21,842 bases of DNA from an uncultured Thalassolituus sp. (GTDB taxonomy: Bacteria; Pseudomonadota; Gammaproteobacteria; Pseudomonadales; Oceanobacteraceae): assembly GCA_913054055.1 (NCBI GenBank), contig CAJXIT010000014.1, positions 1-21,842 of the forward strand. The letters are read 5' to 3'. Position numbers and translations under genes: made by a program. Numbering within the stretch: position 1 is the first letter of the stretch; each line of letters opens with the position of its first letter. Of the stretch, positions 1 through 8,060 are shown one piece after another. The notes below the pieces were generated by a model. The model did not search any database. It saw only the letters and a program-made list of their open reading frames with translations, and was not told the origin of the DNA.

Positions 1-540
1 AAACGGTCTTTTTTGGCTTTCGTATGCCCGCTTAATTTGTCGGTATTTTCGGTCTCGCAAATCTATTTTGGCTAGCCAGTCGGGTAAGTCTGATGCATAC
101 CAAGAGAAATACACTTCACAAAAATAATCACTGTCCACATGGCTTGGGGCGCTCACTTCAAAGATTTCGGCCACCACAGGCTTACCGTAAAATACCCCTT
201 TATCACTGACCCAAGGGGATGCTTGGTTGAGTTCATATTTAAACCCTCCCACGCTGACCTCTCTTAAAGATCCATACATCATTTTTTCTGATAAAAAACG
301 GGTTTTACTTTTTTTGACTAACCCTAACTTTACCCATTTATCTAGCTTTTTAACCATGGACTTGTGGGTGCGCTCAAACTCTACTGGCAAATCATAAGGT
401 TTAAAGAACATCAAAGACTGCCCAAATTCTTGATTAATAATCTTTGTGGCGAGCTCAACACTGGGTTTTGGAGCTGCTGCTTCCACTTGCAAAGGCAACA
501 ATAAACATACATAAAATATTGAGAATAGCTTGAGCATCAT
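1..540 (-). CDS. Secreted protein of unknown function (3' end outside window)
   Basis: An open frame starts at the ATG at 540 (a second ATG follows directly) and reads leftward for 180 codons without a stop, so the C-terminus lies outside the window. The first ~22 residues (MMLKLFSIFYVCLLLPLQVEAAA) form a typical Sec signal peptide with a likely cut after the VEA/AAA stretch, so the protein is probably periplasmic or outer-membrane. The rest is a mixed polar sequence with basic stretches (KKLDKW, KKSKTR) and one visible Cys. I do not recognise the family. It is transcribed divergently from the DUF4442 gene and shares a ~130-base intergenic region with it. No strong Shine-Dalgarno precedes the start. 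The reading frame is well supported; the function is unknown. Confidence 0.75.
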   Translation of the reverse strand, partial: MMLKLFSIFYVCLLLPLQVEAAAPKPSVELATKIINQEFGQSLMFFKPYDLPVEFERTHKSMVKKLDKWVKLGLVKKSKTRFLSEKMMYGSLREVSVGGFKYELNQASPWVSDKGVFYGKPVVAEIFEVSAPSHVDSDYFCEVYFSWYASDLPDWLAKIDLRDRKYRQIKRAYESQKRPF

Positions 541-590
541 TAGGCCAGTATTTACACGATCATAGATCAATATTAGCTTAAAAATCTTGT

Positions 591-619
591 TTGACCGCCC
601 TATAAAGAAATCCTATAAA
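591..619 (+). promoter_or_regulatory. Sigma70-type promoter for the DUF4442 gene
   Basis: TTGACC (591-596) and TATAAA (614-619) are separated by exactly 17 bases, close to the sigma70 consensus. Transcription would start near 626. This lies downstream of a possible TTG start at 587 and so argues for the ATG at 668 or 674 as the true start of the following gene. The match is seen in the sequence; activity is inferred. Confidence 0.65.
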
Positions 620-667
620 GCCTTCAATATTGCTACAATTAGCGTCATAACGATCATCCATACAGTC

Positions 668-1147
668 ATGACTATGAAAAAGAAATTACTCAGATATCTA
701 AACCAACCCAAATTTTTACGACATTGGATGAACTGGTACCGCCCCTACCGTGGGGCAGGCATTAAGGTCACAAAGCTAGCGGATGATTTTTCCAGTGCCA
801 CGGTTCAAATGCCATTACGTGGCTTTAATACCAACTATGTAGGCGTACATTTTGGCGGCAGCTTGTATTCTATGATCGACCCCTTTTTCATGCTGCTGGT
901 CATGAATCAATTGGGTCGAGATTATGTTGTGTGGGATATTGAGGCGAATATTCAGTTTATATCCCCAGGTAAAAGCACCGTTACCGCACAATTCAATGTG
1001 ACTCCCGAGCAAATTCAGGAGATAAAAAGCAAAACTGAAAACAATGAAAAATACTTGCCTACTTTCCAAGTGGACATCCTGTCGGATGACGGAACCCTAG
1101 TTGCCAAGGCGTCTAAAACCTTATACATCCGTAAAAAGTCAAAATAG
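668..1147 (+). CDS. DUF4442 hotdog-fold, thioesterase-like protein
   Basis: The protein has 159 residues from the ATG at 668; an ATG at 674 is an equal alternative. The frame is open back to a TTG at 587, but a good promoter lies inside that extension, so the longer form is unlikely. The stretch GVHFGGSLYSMIDPFF followed by the WDIEANIQFISPGK region is typical of DUF4442 proteins. These share the hotdog fold of PaaI-type acyl-CoA thioesterases: a long central helix carrying the GG, then beta strands. The expected activity is hydrolysis of an acyl-CoA or similar thioester in the cytosol, but the substrate is unknown and the catalytic residue cannot be named from sequence alone. No signal peptide or membrane segment is seen. 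It appears to be transcribed from its own promoter. Family assignment is fairly sure; function is not. Confidence 0.8.
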   Translation: MTMKKKLLRYLNQPKFLRHWMNWYRPYRGAGIKVTKLADDFSSATVQMPLRGFNTNYVGVHFGGSLYSMIDPFFMLLVMNQLGRDYVVWDIEANIQFISPGKSTVTAQFNVTPEQIQEIKSKTENNEKYLPTFQVDILSDDGTLVAKASKTLYIRKKSK

Positions 1148-1237
1148 CCTATTTCAAATTAAGTGATTACAGAATCCTTCAGCAATTCACCCAAGAGCGA
1201 CTAAACTTTAAGTATTTCATATCATTTGGGTGCTTAA

Positions 1238-1561
1238 ATGAGTATTACCATAGCCAAAGCCACTGTACTGGTAGCCGACCTTGTGGATGCATTAGAAAAC
1301 GTATACTGGGAAAGCCCAACTATCTCAGTTAAAAACCAATGCTTTAATATGGTTCGCATTCTACAGCAGGAAATTACAGAGCTAACCAAGGTATCTGTAC
1401 AGGATCACCACTACGAGTATGAAACCATTGCCTGCCCAGGAAAGCAGGTATCTGAGGGCTTAAAAGCCTTGTCTAAATTATTGGGCAACGAAATACTGAG
1501 AACCCAGACCGAGGCCCAACTAGCGCCGTTACTGGATCAAGCTAAAAGTGTATTTAAATAA
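1238..1561 (+). CDS. Small uncharacterised protein (107 aa)
   Basis: A 107-residue soluble protein that I do not recognise. It is mostly helical in character: a first segment AKATVLVADLVDALENVYWE, a second around NQCFNMVRILQQEITELTKV, and a C-terminal one around EGLKALSKLLGNEIL. There is no signal peptide, membrane segment or evident metal motif, though two Cys are present (CFNM and ACPGKQ). It lies 90 bases after the DUF4442 gene on the same strand and may be co-transcribed, as no terminator is seen between them. It converges on the diguanylate cyclase that follows, with ~50 bases between the stops. The ATG at 1238 has no good Shine-Dalgarno, but it is the only reasonable start. It looks like a real gene because it fills the space between its neighbours and shows even codon use. 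Confidence 0.65.
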   Translation: MSITIAKATVLVADLVDALENVYWESPTISVKNQCFNMVRILQQEITELTKVSVQDHHYEYETIACPGKQVSEGLKALSKLLGNEILRTQTEAQLAPLLDQAKSVFK

Positions 1562-1613
1562 CAAAGCGAATGAATCACTGTGGGTATGTATGCAGGTGTT
1601 GATTTGGCGAAAT

Positions 1614-2573
1614 TTAAAAAATCAAAGTCTCTTGCTGGCTTTGACCTGACACTTCAGCCTTAACTTGATTACGGCCGGACTCTTTTGCAAAATACAAAGC
1701 ATCATCGGCTTCTTGCTGCCACATTTCCATGTTGTCTCCTGCCTTAGGAATAATACTTGATAACCCAACACTGATCGTCACACAGCCAAGGGTTGTGTGT
1801 TCATTAAGAATGTTTAGCTTAGCGACACGCTTAATGATGCGATTAGCTACATGCTCAGCCCCTTTGTTATCGGTATCCGGCAAGATAATCGCAAATTCTT
1901 CGCCACCAATTCGGGCCACAGTATCGTGTGGCCGAACCGCTTCTTGACGAAATGCGTTGGCAAGTTCTTTGAGACATTGATCACCAGCCAAATGGCCGTA
2001 TGTATCGTTAAACATTTTAAAGTGATCAACATCTAACATCAAAAGAGAGCAAGGCAGCTGATGTCGCATGGCCTGCCGCCAGCAGACATTCACTTCTTGA
2101 TCAAATTTACGACGGTTGAACAAGCCAGTTAGGGTGTCCGTCACACTAAGGCTTTCGAGACGGTGAAGGTATTGCTGATTTTGTATCAGCATGGATAACC
2201 TAAGGGCGGTTACTTCAAAACACGTGCTTTCACAAATATAATCCAAGGCGCCACTCAGCAATACTTGTTTTTCTTGAGATTCATTGGCCTCACCAATGAC
2301 CACTACGCCTTTTGGAAGGCTATTGTCTAATTGCTTTTCATATAAAAAAGCAGACATATCCCAAATATGAAGCAAAGGGGTTTGTTCAGCTGACGCCAAC
2401 GCCAACCCTGAACAATCATGCAGCCAAGTAATAATGGCCGATTTCAATGAATCAGATTGTATTTGGACGTTGACAAAAACGCGTGTATCCACAGAGTCCC
2501 AATTATCCCTACAACACTCATTTACCGCCAAGTGTCTGATTTTTAAACACTTGTCCTTGTAAAAGAACGTCAT
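1614..2573 (-). CDS. Diguanylate cyclase with degenerate receiver-like N-terminus
   Basis: A GGDEF-domain protein of 319 residues, expected to make cyclic di-GMP from two GTP. The GGDEF domain spans roughly residues 140-305: DTLTGLFNRRKFD at the start, the metal-binding DVDHFK at 181-186, the active-site GGEEF at 223-227 and the closing AKESGRNQVK. The RxxD product-inhibition site is intact (RPHD 214-217, five residues before GGEEF). Residues ~30-135 resemble the second half of a receiver domain (VVVIGEAN, then SGALDYICES in the place of the usual GADDY-KP). The acidic cluster and the conserved Lys are missing, so it is probably not phosphorylated normally. It has no membrane segment and is likely cytosolic. 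The start at 2573 follows an A/T-rich leader with no Shine-Dalgarno. It is divergent from the YciH gene. Confidence 0.92.
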   Translation of the reverse strand: MTFFYKDKCLKIRHLAVNECCRDNWDSVDTRVFVNVQIQSDSLKSAIITWLHDCSGLALASAEQTPLLHIWDMSAFLYEKQLDNSLPKGVVVIGEANESQEKQVLLSGALDYICESTCFEVTALRLSMLIQNQQYLHRLESLSVTDTLTGLFNRRKFDQEVNVCWRQAMRHQLPCSLLMLDVDHFKMFNDTYGHLAGDQCLKELANAFRQEAVRPHDTVARIGGEEFAIILPDTDNKGAEHVANRIIKRVAKLNILNEHTTLGCVTISVGLSSIIPKAGDNMEMWQQEADDALYFAKESGRNQVKAEVSGQSQQETLIF

Positions 2574-2750
2574 TTTTTTGTTTTTTATTAATGGGCAACT
2601 TTAATGTAATTGAAAAAATAGCGATATATGCGCTTGCCTCTAATAACAAAAAAATCTAAAAGCAGAGATCCTCAACCCAGAATCATTACCATGCATTTTA
2701 TATAAAAAAACTTTAAACTTAGCCTTTTACACTGTTTATGAGAACAATAC
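2574..2750. promoter_or_regulatory. Divergent intergenic region between the cyclase and yciH
   Basis: 177 A/T-rich bases between two divergent genes must hold both promoters. I see an imperfect AGCG...CGCT hairpin near 2621-2635, but no -35/-10 pair good enough to name on either strand. The leader of the cyclase is a nearly pure A run on its coding strand. Confidence 0.4.
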
Positions 2751-3089
2751 ATGGCACTTGTCTACTCCACTGAAACTGGCCAACTGTGCCCAGGCTGTGA
2801 AAACCCAAAAGACCAATGCAGCTGCAAAGCCTCTCAAGCCCCTGAGTCCGATGGCGTCGTTCGTGTGCAAAGAGAGAAAAAAGGCCGCGGCGGAAAAACC
2901 GTCACCACCATAACCGGTGTTGAAGGTGATAAAAAAGCACTGAGCGACCTGCTAAAGAAAATGAAAAAGCGCTTTGGCTGTGGCGGTGCAGTGAAAAACT
3001 GGGTCATTGAATTACAAGGTGATTTGGCTGAGCAAAGCATTAAGTTCCTTCAAGACCAAGGGCACCAGGTTAAGCAAGTGGGCGGATAA
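2751..3089 (+). CDS. yciH: YciH/SUI1-family translation factor
   Basis: This 112-residue protein belongs to the SUI1/eIF1 family, as does E. coli YciH (108 aa). The start MALVYSTETG matches the YciH opening, DGVVRVQREKKGRGGK (from ~34) is the basic loop, TTITGV begins the fold, and KKRFGCGGAVK (72-82) followed by IELQGD is the SUI1 signature. The family is thought to act on the small ribosomal subunit in start-site discrimination, but its bacterial role is not settled. Cys13, Cys16, Cys23 and Cys25 form a possible zinc knuckle that E. coli YciH lacks. A weak GAG-type ribosome site precedes the ATG. It is divergent from the diguanylate cyclase and 120 bases before the next gene. The assignment is secure. 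Confidence 0.95.
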   Translation: MALVYSTETGQLCPGCENPKDQCSCKASQAPESDGVVRVQREKKGRGGKTVTTITGVEGDKKALSDLLKKMKKRFGCGGAVKNWVIELQGDLAEQSIKFLQDQGHQVKQVGG

Positions 3090-3209
3090 TCACTCATCCT
3101 GAGTGTACTGGGCCCCATTTTTAATAAAAAGCCATTTTAAATGGCATTGTGACTAGGCTATATGGACTAAAATGTTGATAATAGAAGGCATTACTTATAA
3201 GGGTACTTT

Positions 3210-3557
3210 ATGGAACTAAGTGTCAGCGCCGTTAACTGGCTAGGCAACCCTAAAAAAGCCTCTCCAGCTGAAGCCATTAAATTCAATCGCTTTAACATGA
3301 CGTTTAACAGCCGCCATAAGTTAAAAGAAGGTCAGATGATTTTCATTAACATGTCTGCCGGCCCACACTCACTTAGAGAAGTGAGCGCGAGAGTTGAACG
3401 CTGTGAACGCTGCGGTTCTAACTACCAATCCAGTGTGCGTTTTGTATTAGAGCGCCCAGATAAACAGCCCTACCGCGAAGCCATCTCCGTTTTAAAATCC
3501 ATAGAGCAAGCTTTACCAGCCAGTATCAAAGCACCTCTTCACATGCAAAAAGTTTAA
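3210..3557 (+). CDS. Small PilZ-like protein upstream of ackA
   Basis: A 115-residue soluble protein with a good ribosome site (AAGGG at 3199-3203). The central part resembles the beta-barrel half of a PilZ domain: NMTFNSRHKLKEGQMIFINM, then a REVSARVERCERCG turn and a SSVRFVLERP strand, matching the usual 'L..G..I......V.A.V......VRF' pattern. The RxxxR and D/NxSxxG residues that bind c-di-GMP in classical PilZ proteins are not evident, so it may be a non-binding variant or an unrelated barrel. A CxxC pair (Cys67 and Cys70, in ERCERCGSN) is notable. It ends 31 bases before ackA on the same strand with no terminator between them, so it may be the first gene of an ackA-pta transcript. The gene is likely real; the PilZ call is tentative. 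Confidence 0.6.
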   Translation: MELSVSAVNWLGNPKKASPAEAIKFNRFNMTFNSRHKLKEGQMIFINMSAGPHSLREVSARVERCERCGSNYQSSVRFVLERPDKQPYREAISVLKSIEQALPASIKAPLHMQKV

Positions 3558-3588
3558 ACCCTAAATTCAGTAAGGACACGTCCAGTTT

Positions 3589-4797
3589 ATGGATCTAGCA
3601 GCTGCATCAGCCACTCAAAACACGCTTGTTATCAATTGCGGAAGTTCCTCATTAAAATTTGCCGTCATTAATCCGGCTACCGGCCATTGCAGCCTTCAAG
3701 GTTTAGCCGAACGCCTGGGCAGCGAGCAAGCCAGCCTTTCTTACGAAGACGATCAGAAAAAAAATTCGTTTCAACTTAATGGCACCGATCATCAGGCTGC
3801 TATCTCTGGGGTGATTGATCTATTAACAAAATATCAGCTTCTGAATACGTTAACAGGGGTTGGCCACAGAGTGGTTCACGGTGGCGAACGCTTTAGTCAA
3901 TCTACTATTGTGACGAATAATATTCTTGAGACCCTAGAACAACTTAATCACTTGGCCCCCTTACACAACCCTGTGAACGTATTGGGCATTAAAGCCATGC
4001 TGGAATTGCTGCCTGATTTACCGCAAGTGGCTGTCTTTGATACGGCTTTCCATCAAACGTTACCGCAACACGCCTATCTGTATGCGCTTCCCTATGAGTT
4101 TTACCAAGAGCAAGGCGTTCGTCGTTACGGTTTTCATGGTTCTAGCTTTCGGTATGTTAGCCAGCAAGCATCCGAGTTAATAAACAAGCCCAATAACCAA
4201 TCGAACTTTTTAGTGGCTCACTTGGGTAATGGCTGCAGCGCCTGTGCAATTAAAAATGGAGAGAGCGTAGACACCTCTATGGGCCTTACCCCGTTAGAGG
4301 GATTGGCAATGGGCACTCGCAGTGGTGACATTGACCCAAGCATGATTCAATTTCTGTGTGATCGACTATCACTATCTCTTAACGAAGTCATGACTATCCT
4401 AAACAAAAAAAGCGGCCTATTGGGCATATCTGGTTTCAGTAATGACATGCGTGAAATCCAGCAAGCGGCTGAACAAGGTAATGAGCAAGCTAACTTAGCC
4501 ATTGAAGTGTTTGCATTTAAAGTGGCGCGCTATTTAGGCGCCCTTGCCGTCTCTCTACCTTCGATTGATGCTTTAATTTTCACGGGTGGCATAGGGGAAA
4601 ATGATCGTTTAAGCCGTAGCCTCATTTTAGAACACCTTGCTGTATTAGGCTTCAAACTCGATGGCAATCTTAATAAACAAAATGGCAATGAGATTGGTCA
4701 GATTTCATCGAATGACAGCACATTAGCTTTGGTAATCAACACCAACGAAGAACTGATGATTGCACAAGATACACACACTTTAGTGTCACACGCTTAA
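3589..4797 (+). CDS. ackA: Acetate kinase
   Basis: Acetate kinase interconverts acetate plus ATP with acetyl phosphate plus ADP. With 402 residues it has the usual length plus an N-terminal extension of about 8 residues. The family motifs are all present: VINCGSSSLKF (14-24; Asn16 contacts the active site), GHRVVHGG with Arg94, VFDTAFH with catalytic Asp151, YGFHGSS with His183, HLGNGCS for phosphate binding, and GTRSGDIDP with Arg244. The metal-binding Glu lies in NTNEELMIA near the C-terminus. The enzyme should be active. The ATG at 3589 has an AAGGA at 3572-3576, slightly far away. It is followed by pta after 23 bases, the classic operon for acetate excretion and reuse and for the acetyl-phosphate pool, which can phosphorylate response regulators. 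Confidence 0.98.
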   Translation: MDLAAASATQNTLVINCGSSSLKFAVINPATGHCSLQGLAERLGSEQASLSYEDDQKKNSFQLNGTDHQAAISGVIDLLTKYQLLNTLTGVGHRVVHGGERFSQSTIVTNNILETLEQLNHLAPLHNPVNVLGIKAMLELLPDLPQVAVFDTAFHQTLPQHAYLYALPYEFYQEQGVRRYGFHGSSFRYVSQQASELINKPNNQSNFLVAHLGNGCSACAIKNGESVDTSMGLTPLEGLAMGTRSGDIDPSMIQFLCDRLSLSLNEVMTILNKKSGLLGISGFSNDMREIQQAAEQGNEQANLAIEVFAFKVARYLGALAVSLPSIDALIFTGGIGENDRLSRSLILEHLAVLGFKLDGNLNKQNGNEIGQISSNDSTLALVINTNEELMIAQDTHTLVSHA

Positions 4798-4820
4798 GCC
4801 GTAAATAGGTATACCACACC

Positions 4821-6938
4821 ATGCAGCGCACGTTATTTATTGCTCCAACAGAAATAAAAAGTGGACTCACATCTATTAGTCTTGGCTTGATTCGCACTTT
4901 GGATCAGCTTGGCTTGAAAGTGGCCATTTGCAAACCTATTGCCAGTAAAGAGGCAGGCACTCGTCAGCGATCAGTTGAGCTTTTAACGCAAGCAACAGGC
5001 ATTCAAACACCCGATCCCATTAGCTTAAAACAAGCACAGAATATGATGGGCAATGGTCAACAAGATCGCTTAATGGAAGAAGTCATCGCCATGCACAGAG
5101 CGGTGAGAAAAGAAGCGGATGTGGTCATCATTGAAGGACTAGAGCCTGATAGAAATGAGCCTTATGCTGCTCGGCTTAACGCTGAAATGTCAAAAACTCT
5201 GGATGCTGATGTCATTCTTGTGGCCTCACCTGGCGACCGTGATGTCAACGCGCTAAAGCAGCATTTAGACGTGGTAAAAAGTTTATACGGCGGGGAAAAA
5301 AATCCAAACCTTTTGGGTTGTATTTTAAATAAAGTGAACGCCCCAAAAAATCCTGCGATTCCTATTAAAAGTCACGGCATAACAGAAGCTAATCCATCAA
5401 GCACCGCGCTTGCTTTGTCTCAATATTCTGCCTTAGAAAATAATGACTTTAAAATCATTGGCACCGTACCCTGGAACAGTGCTTTAGTGGCCCCTTTAAC
5501 AAAAGACATTGGTCAGTATCTTCAGGCGCAATTTATCAGTGAAAACGGATTAGATGGTGCCCGAGTAAAACGCATCAGTTTATGCGCACGCACCATGAAG
5601 AATATGGTTAGCTCACTGCAACCAGGGACATTGATTATTACACCGGGTGATCGTGACGATATCATTTTGGCATCCGCTGTTGCTGCAGCAAACGGTGTAC
5701 CGCTTGCCGGTTTACTGCTCACCAGTAACTTAACGCCCAATGCACAAGTCATGAACCTGTTAAAACCCAGCTTAAGCAATCTTCCTATACTCACAGTAGA
5801 AGCTGACACTTATCAGATAGCCACTCAGTTAGCCCATATGGACGATGCCGTTACCGCTGATGACCCAGAGCGCGTGCAAAATATTATGGAACATATGGCA
5901 AGCCATATTGATAGCGAATTCCTAAAAAGCCGCCTACAAATAGAGAAACAAGTTCGCTTGAGCCCAGCCGCATTTCGCTATCAACTGGTTCAGCAAGCGA
6001 AAGCGGCAAATAAACGCATTGTATTACCTGAGGGTGAAGAGCCCAGAACCATACAAGCAGCTGCCATTTGCCAGCAACGGGGCATTGCTAACTGCGTATT
6101 ACTTGGAGACAGGGAGCGCATCGAACACCTTGCCAGTAATCTAGGCATTACACTGCCCGACGGGTTAGAAATTTTGAACCCTGAAGATATTCGCCAAAGA
6201 TATGTGGCCCCAATGGTAGAACTGCGTAAACATAAACAGCTAACCGAACCTATGGCTCTTGCTCAATTAGAAGATACGGTGGTGCTAGGCACCATGATGT
6301 TAGCCCTTGATGAAGTAGACGGACTGGTAAGCGGTGCCATTCACACCACGGCAAACACCATACGCCCAGCCTTACAGCTGATTAAAACGGCCAAACATGC
6401 CAAATTGGTTTCATCCATTTTTTTCATGCTATTACCGGAACAAGTAATGGTGTACGGAGACTGTGCGGTTAACCCAGATCCAACCTCGGATGAGCTATGC
6501 GACATCGCATTACAAAGTGCCGCCAGCGCCGCTGCATTTGGCATAGAACCTAAAGTCGCCATGATCAGCTACAGCACAGGGTCTTCTGGCACTGGCAGTG
6601 ATGTGGAAAAAGTACGAGCCGCCACAGACGCCGCTAAATCAAGAAATCCCAACCTATTAATTGATGGTCCACTGCAATACGATGCCGCCACCACTGCCAG
6701 TGTTGCAAAATCTAAAGCACCTGATAGTTTAGTGGCTGGTAAAGCCAGTGTGGTGATATTCCCAGACTTAAATACGGGTAATACGACTTATAAAGCCGTA
6801 CAGCGAAGTGCTAACGTGGTCAGTATCGGTCCTATGCTTCAAGGCTTGGCAAAACCAGTAAACGACCTGTCTCGCGGAGCACTGGTTGAGGACATTGTTT
6901 ACACCATTGCCCTAACCGCCATACAGGCAACAAATTAA
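4821..6938 (+). CDS. pta: Phosphate acetyltransferase (long form)
   Basis: Pta transfers the acetyl group between acetyl-CoA and phosphate and works with AckA. At 705 residues it is the long enterobacterial type (E. coli 714). The N-terminal P-loop-like domain opens with TLFIAPTEIKSGLTSISLGL, in which the nucleotide loop is degenerate, as in E. coli Pta. A DRTGG domain occupies about residues 225-345. The catalytic PTA/PTB domain runs from about 385 (FRYQLVQQAKAA, then RIVLPEGEEPRT) and contains the SGAIHTTANTIRPAL and SYSTGSSGTGSDVEKVRAAT segments that form the CoA and acetyl-phosphate site. It ends with GALVEDIVYTIALTAIQ. No membrane segment is present. It follows ackA by 23 bases and is surely co-transcribed. 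A hairpin without a U tract follows its stop. Confidence 0.98.
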   Translation: MQRTLFIAPTEIKSGLTSISLGLIRTLDQLGLKVAICKPIASKEAGTRQRSVELLTQATGIQTPDPISLKQAQNMMGNGQQDRLMEEVIAMHRAVRKEADVVIIEGLEPDRNEPYAARLNAEMSKTLDADVILVASPGDRDVNALKQHLDVVKSLYGGEKNPNLLGCILNKVNAPKNPAIPIKSHGITEANPSSTALALSQYSALENNDFKIIGTVPWNSALVAPLTKDIGQYLQAQFISENGLDGARVKRISLCARTMKNMVSSLQPGTLIITPGDRDDIILASAVAAANGVPLAGLLLTSNLTPNAQVMNLLKPSLSNLPILTVEADTYQIATQLAHMDDAVTADDPERVQNIMEHMASHIDSEFLKSRLQIEKQVRLSPAAFRYQLVQQAKAANKRIVLPEGEEPRTIQAAAICQQRGIANCVLLGDRERIEHLASNLGITLPDGLEILNPEDIRQRYVAPMVELRKHKQLTEPMALAQLEDTVVLGTMMLALDEVDGLVSGAIHTTANTIRPALQLIKTAKHAKLVSSIFFMLLPEQVMVYGDCAVNPDPTSDELCDIALQSAASAAAFGIEPKVAMISYSTGSSGTGSDVEKVRAATDAAKSRNPNLLIDGPLQYDAATTASVAKSKAPDSLVAGKASVVIFPDLNTGNTTYKAVQRSANVVSIGPMLQGLAKPVNDLSRGALVEDIVYTIALTAIQATN

Positions 6939-6976
6939 TTAAGATTGGACACTAAAGTCAGTAAATATGGCCTAAA

Positions 6977-7001
6977 TAGCTAACCAAAATCAGGTTAGCT
7001 A
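6977..7001 (+). other. Perfect 9-bp hairpin after pta
   Basis: TAGCTAACC and GGTTAGCTA are separated by a 7-base loop, between the pta stop and the next gene. The stem is followed by GGGTAAAATC rather than a U run. It is therefore not a convincing rho-independent terminator and may protect the 3' end of the mRNA or be a regulator site. Confidence 0.4.
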
Positions 7002-7044
7002 GGGTAAAATCTAATTAATTTTCAAGCTTCACTCGAGTAAACAG

Positions 7045-7962
7045 ATGTTAAACTTTCTACCCACTTTTTTAGTGGGTTCCATTGCTATTTTCCTATTGCT
7101 TTGCAATGTTGCTTTCTGGTGTGGGTTTTTAATCAGCTTCGCCTTAATCAAATTGCTCATTCCAATCAATTTTATAAGAAAGGGCTTTGACGTTATTTTA
7201 ATTGCCATCGCCAAAAGTTGGGTGGCTTGTAATTCTGGATGGATGAGCCTTACACAAAAGACCCAATGGGATGTGCAAGGGGTTGAACACCTGGATACGA
7301 AAGGCTGGTACCTGGTCAGTGCCAACCATCAATCATGGGTAGACATTTTAGTTCTGCAACACATCTTCAGAGGCAAAATTCCGTTTATTAAGTTTTTTCT
7401 AAAACAAGAATTAATTTGGGTTCCAATTATGGGCATGTGCTGGTGGGCTTTAGACTTTCCATTTATGAAACGCTTCAGCAAAAGCTACCTTGAAAAACAC
7501 CCAGAAATGAAAGGTAAGGATTTAGAAACCACCAAAGCCGCCTGTGAGAAGTTTTCACAAATACCAACCAGTGTGATGAACTTTTTAGAAGGCACTCGAT
7601 TTACTCAATCCAAACACAACAAACAACAGTCACCATATCGCCACTTATTAAAGCCTAAAGCTGGCGGCATTGCCTTTGCTTTGAACGCCATGGGCGATAA
7701 ATTTCAAAGTTTGTTGAATGTGACCATTGTTTACCCTGATGGCATTCCAACGTTTGTTGACTTTTTATTCGGCCGAGTAAAAAACATCACAGTGAGAGTT
7801 GAAAATGTGCAAATCCCTGCCCACTTCTGTGAGAAAGATTATAATAATGATGACGAATTCAAACTAGAAATTCAAAACTGGACACATGAGATGTGGTTAG
7901 AAAAAGACAAACTCATTGGCCAGCTACTTTCTAATGAAGTACAACAGCCGCTAAAGCATTAA
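7045..7962 (+). CDS. YihG-type membrane acyltransferase
   Basis: A PlsC-superfamily (LPLAT) enzyme of 305 residues, expected to move a fatty acyl group onto lysophosphatidic acid or a related lipid at the inner membrane. Residues ~5-40 are very hydrophobic and form one or two membrane helices. The catalytic NHQSWVD (His95, Asp100) has the standard H-x4-D spacing. FLEGTR (181-185) is the motif that binds the glycerol phosphate, and the FFLKQELIWVPIMG segment and TIVYPDG strand fit YihG-like proteins. It follows pta by 106 bases with a hairpin between, so it is probably separate from ackA-pta. A rho-independent terminator closes it. The ribosome site is weak. The family is secure; the exact lipid substrate is not known from sequence. 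Confidence 0.92.
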   Translation: MLNFLPTFLVGSIAIFLLLCNVAFWCGFLISFALIKLLIPINFIRKGFDVILIAIAKSWVACNSGWMSLTQKTQWDVQGVEHLDTKGWYLVSANHQSWVDILVLQHIFRGKIPFIKFFLKQELIWVPIMGMCWWALDFPFMKRFSKSYLEKHPEMKGKDLETTKAACEKFSQIPTSVMNFLEGTRFTQSKHNKQQSPYRHLLKPKAGGIAFALNAMGDKFQSLLNVTIVYPDGIPTFVDFLFGRVKNITVRVENVQIPAHFCEKDYNNDDEFKLEIQNWTHEMWLEKDKLIGQLLSNEVQQPLKH

Positions 7963-7992
7963 TACTGCCAAATAAGCATTGATATTTTATCT

Positions 7993-8015
7993 AAGGAGCC
8001 ATAGGCTCCTTTTTT
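7993..8015 (+). terminator. Rho-independent terminator after the acyltransferase
   Basis: An 8-bp stem AAGGAGCC/GGCTCCTT with a 3-base loop (ATA) is followed directly by T residues. It separates the acyltransferase from cysK. Confidence 0.85.
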
Positions 8016-8060
8016 AATGCCTGAACTCAATTAAGTACAACTTCACATAAGGACCATACC

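Noticed and set aside
587..667. TTG-started N-terminal extension of the DUF4442 protein
   Set aside because: The promoter at 591-619 lies within it and the extra residues do not look like part of a hotdog protein.
3131..3145. GCCATT-TTA-AATGGC hairpin after yciH
   Set aside because: The stem is short and A/T-rich and is not followed by a T run, so it is not called a terminator.
5522..5809. 95-codon open frame opposite pta
   Set aside because: It is a shadow frame within the DRTGG part of pta, with no support of its own.
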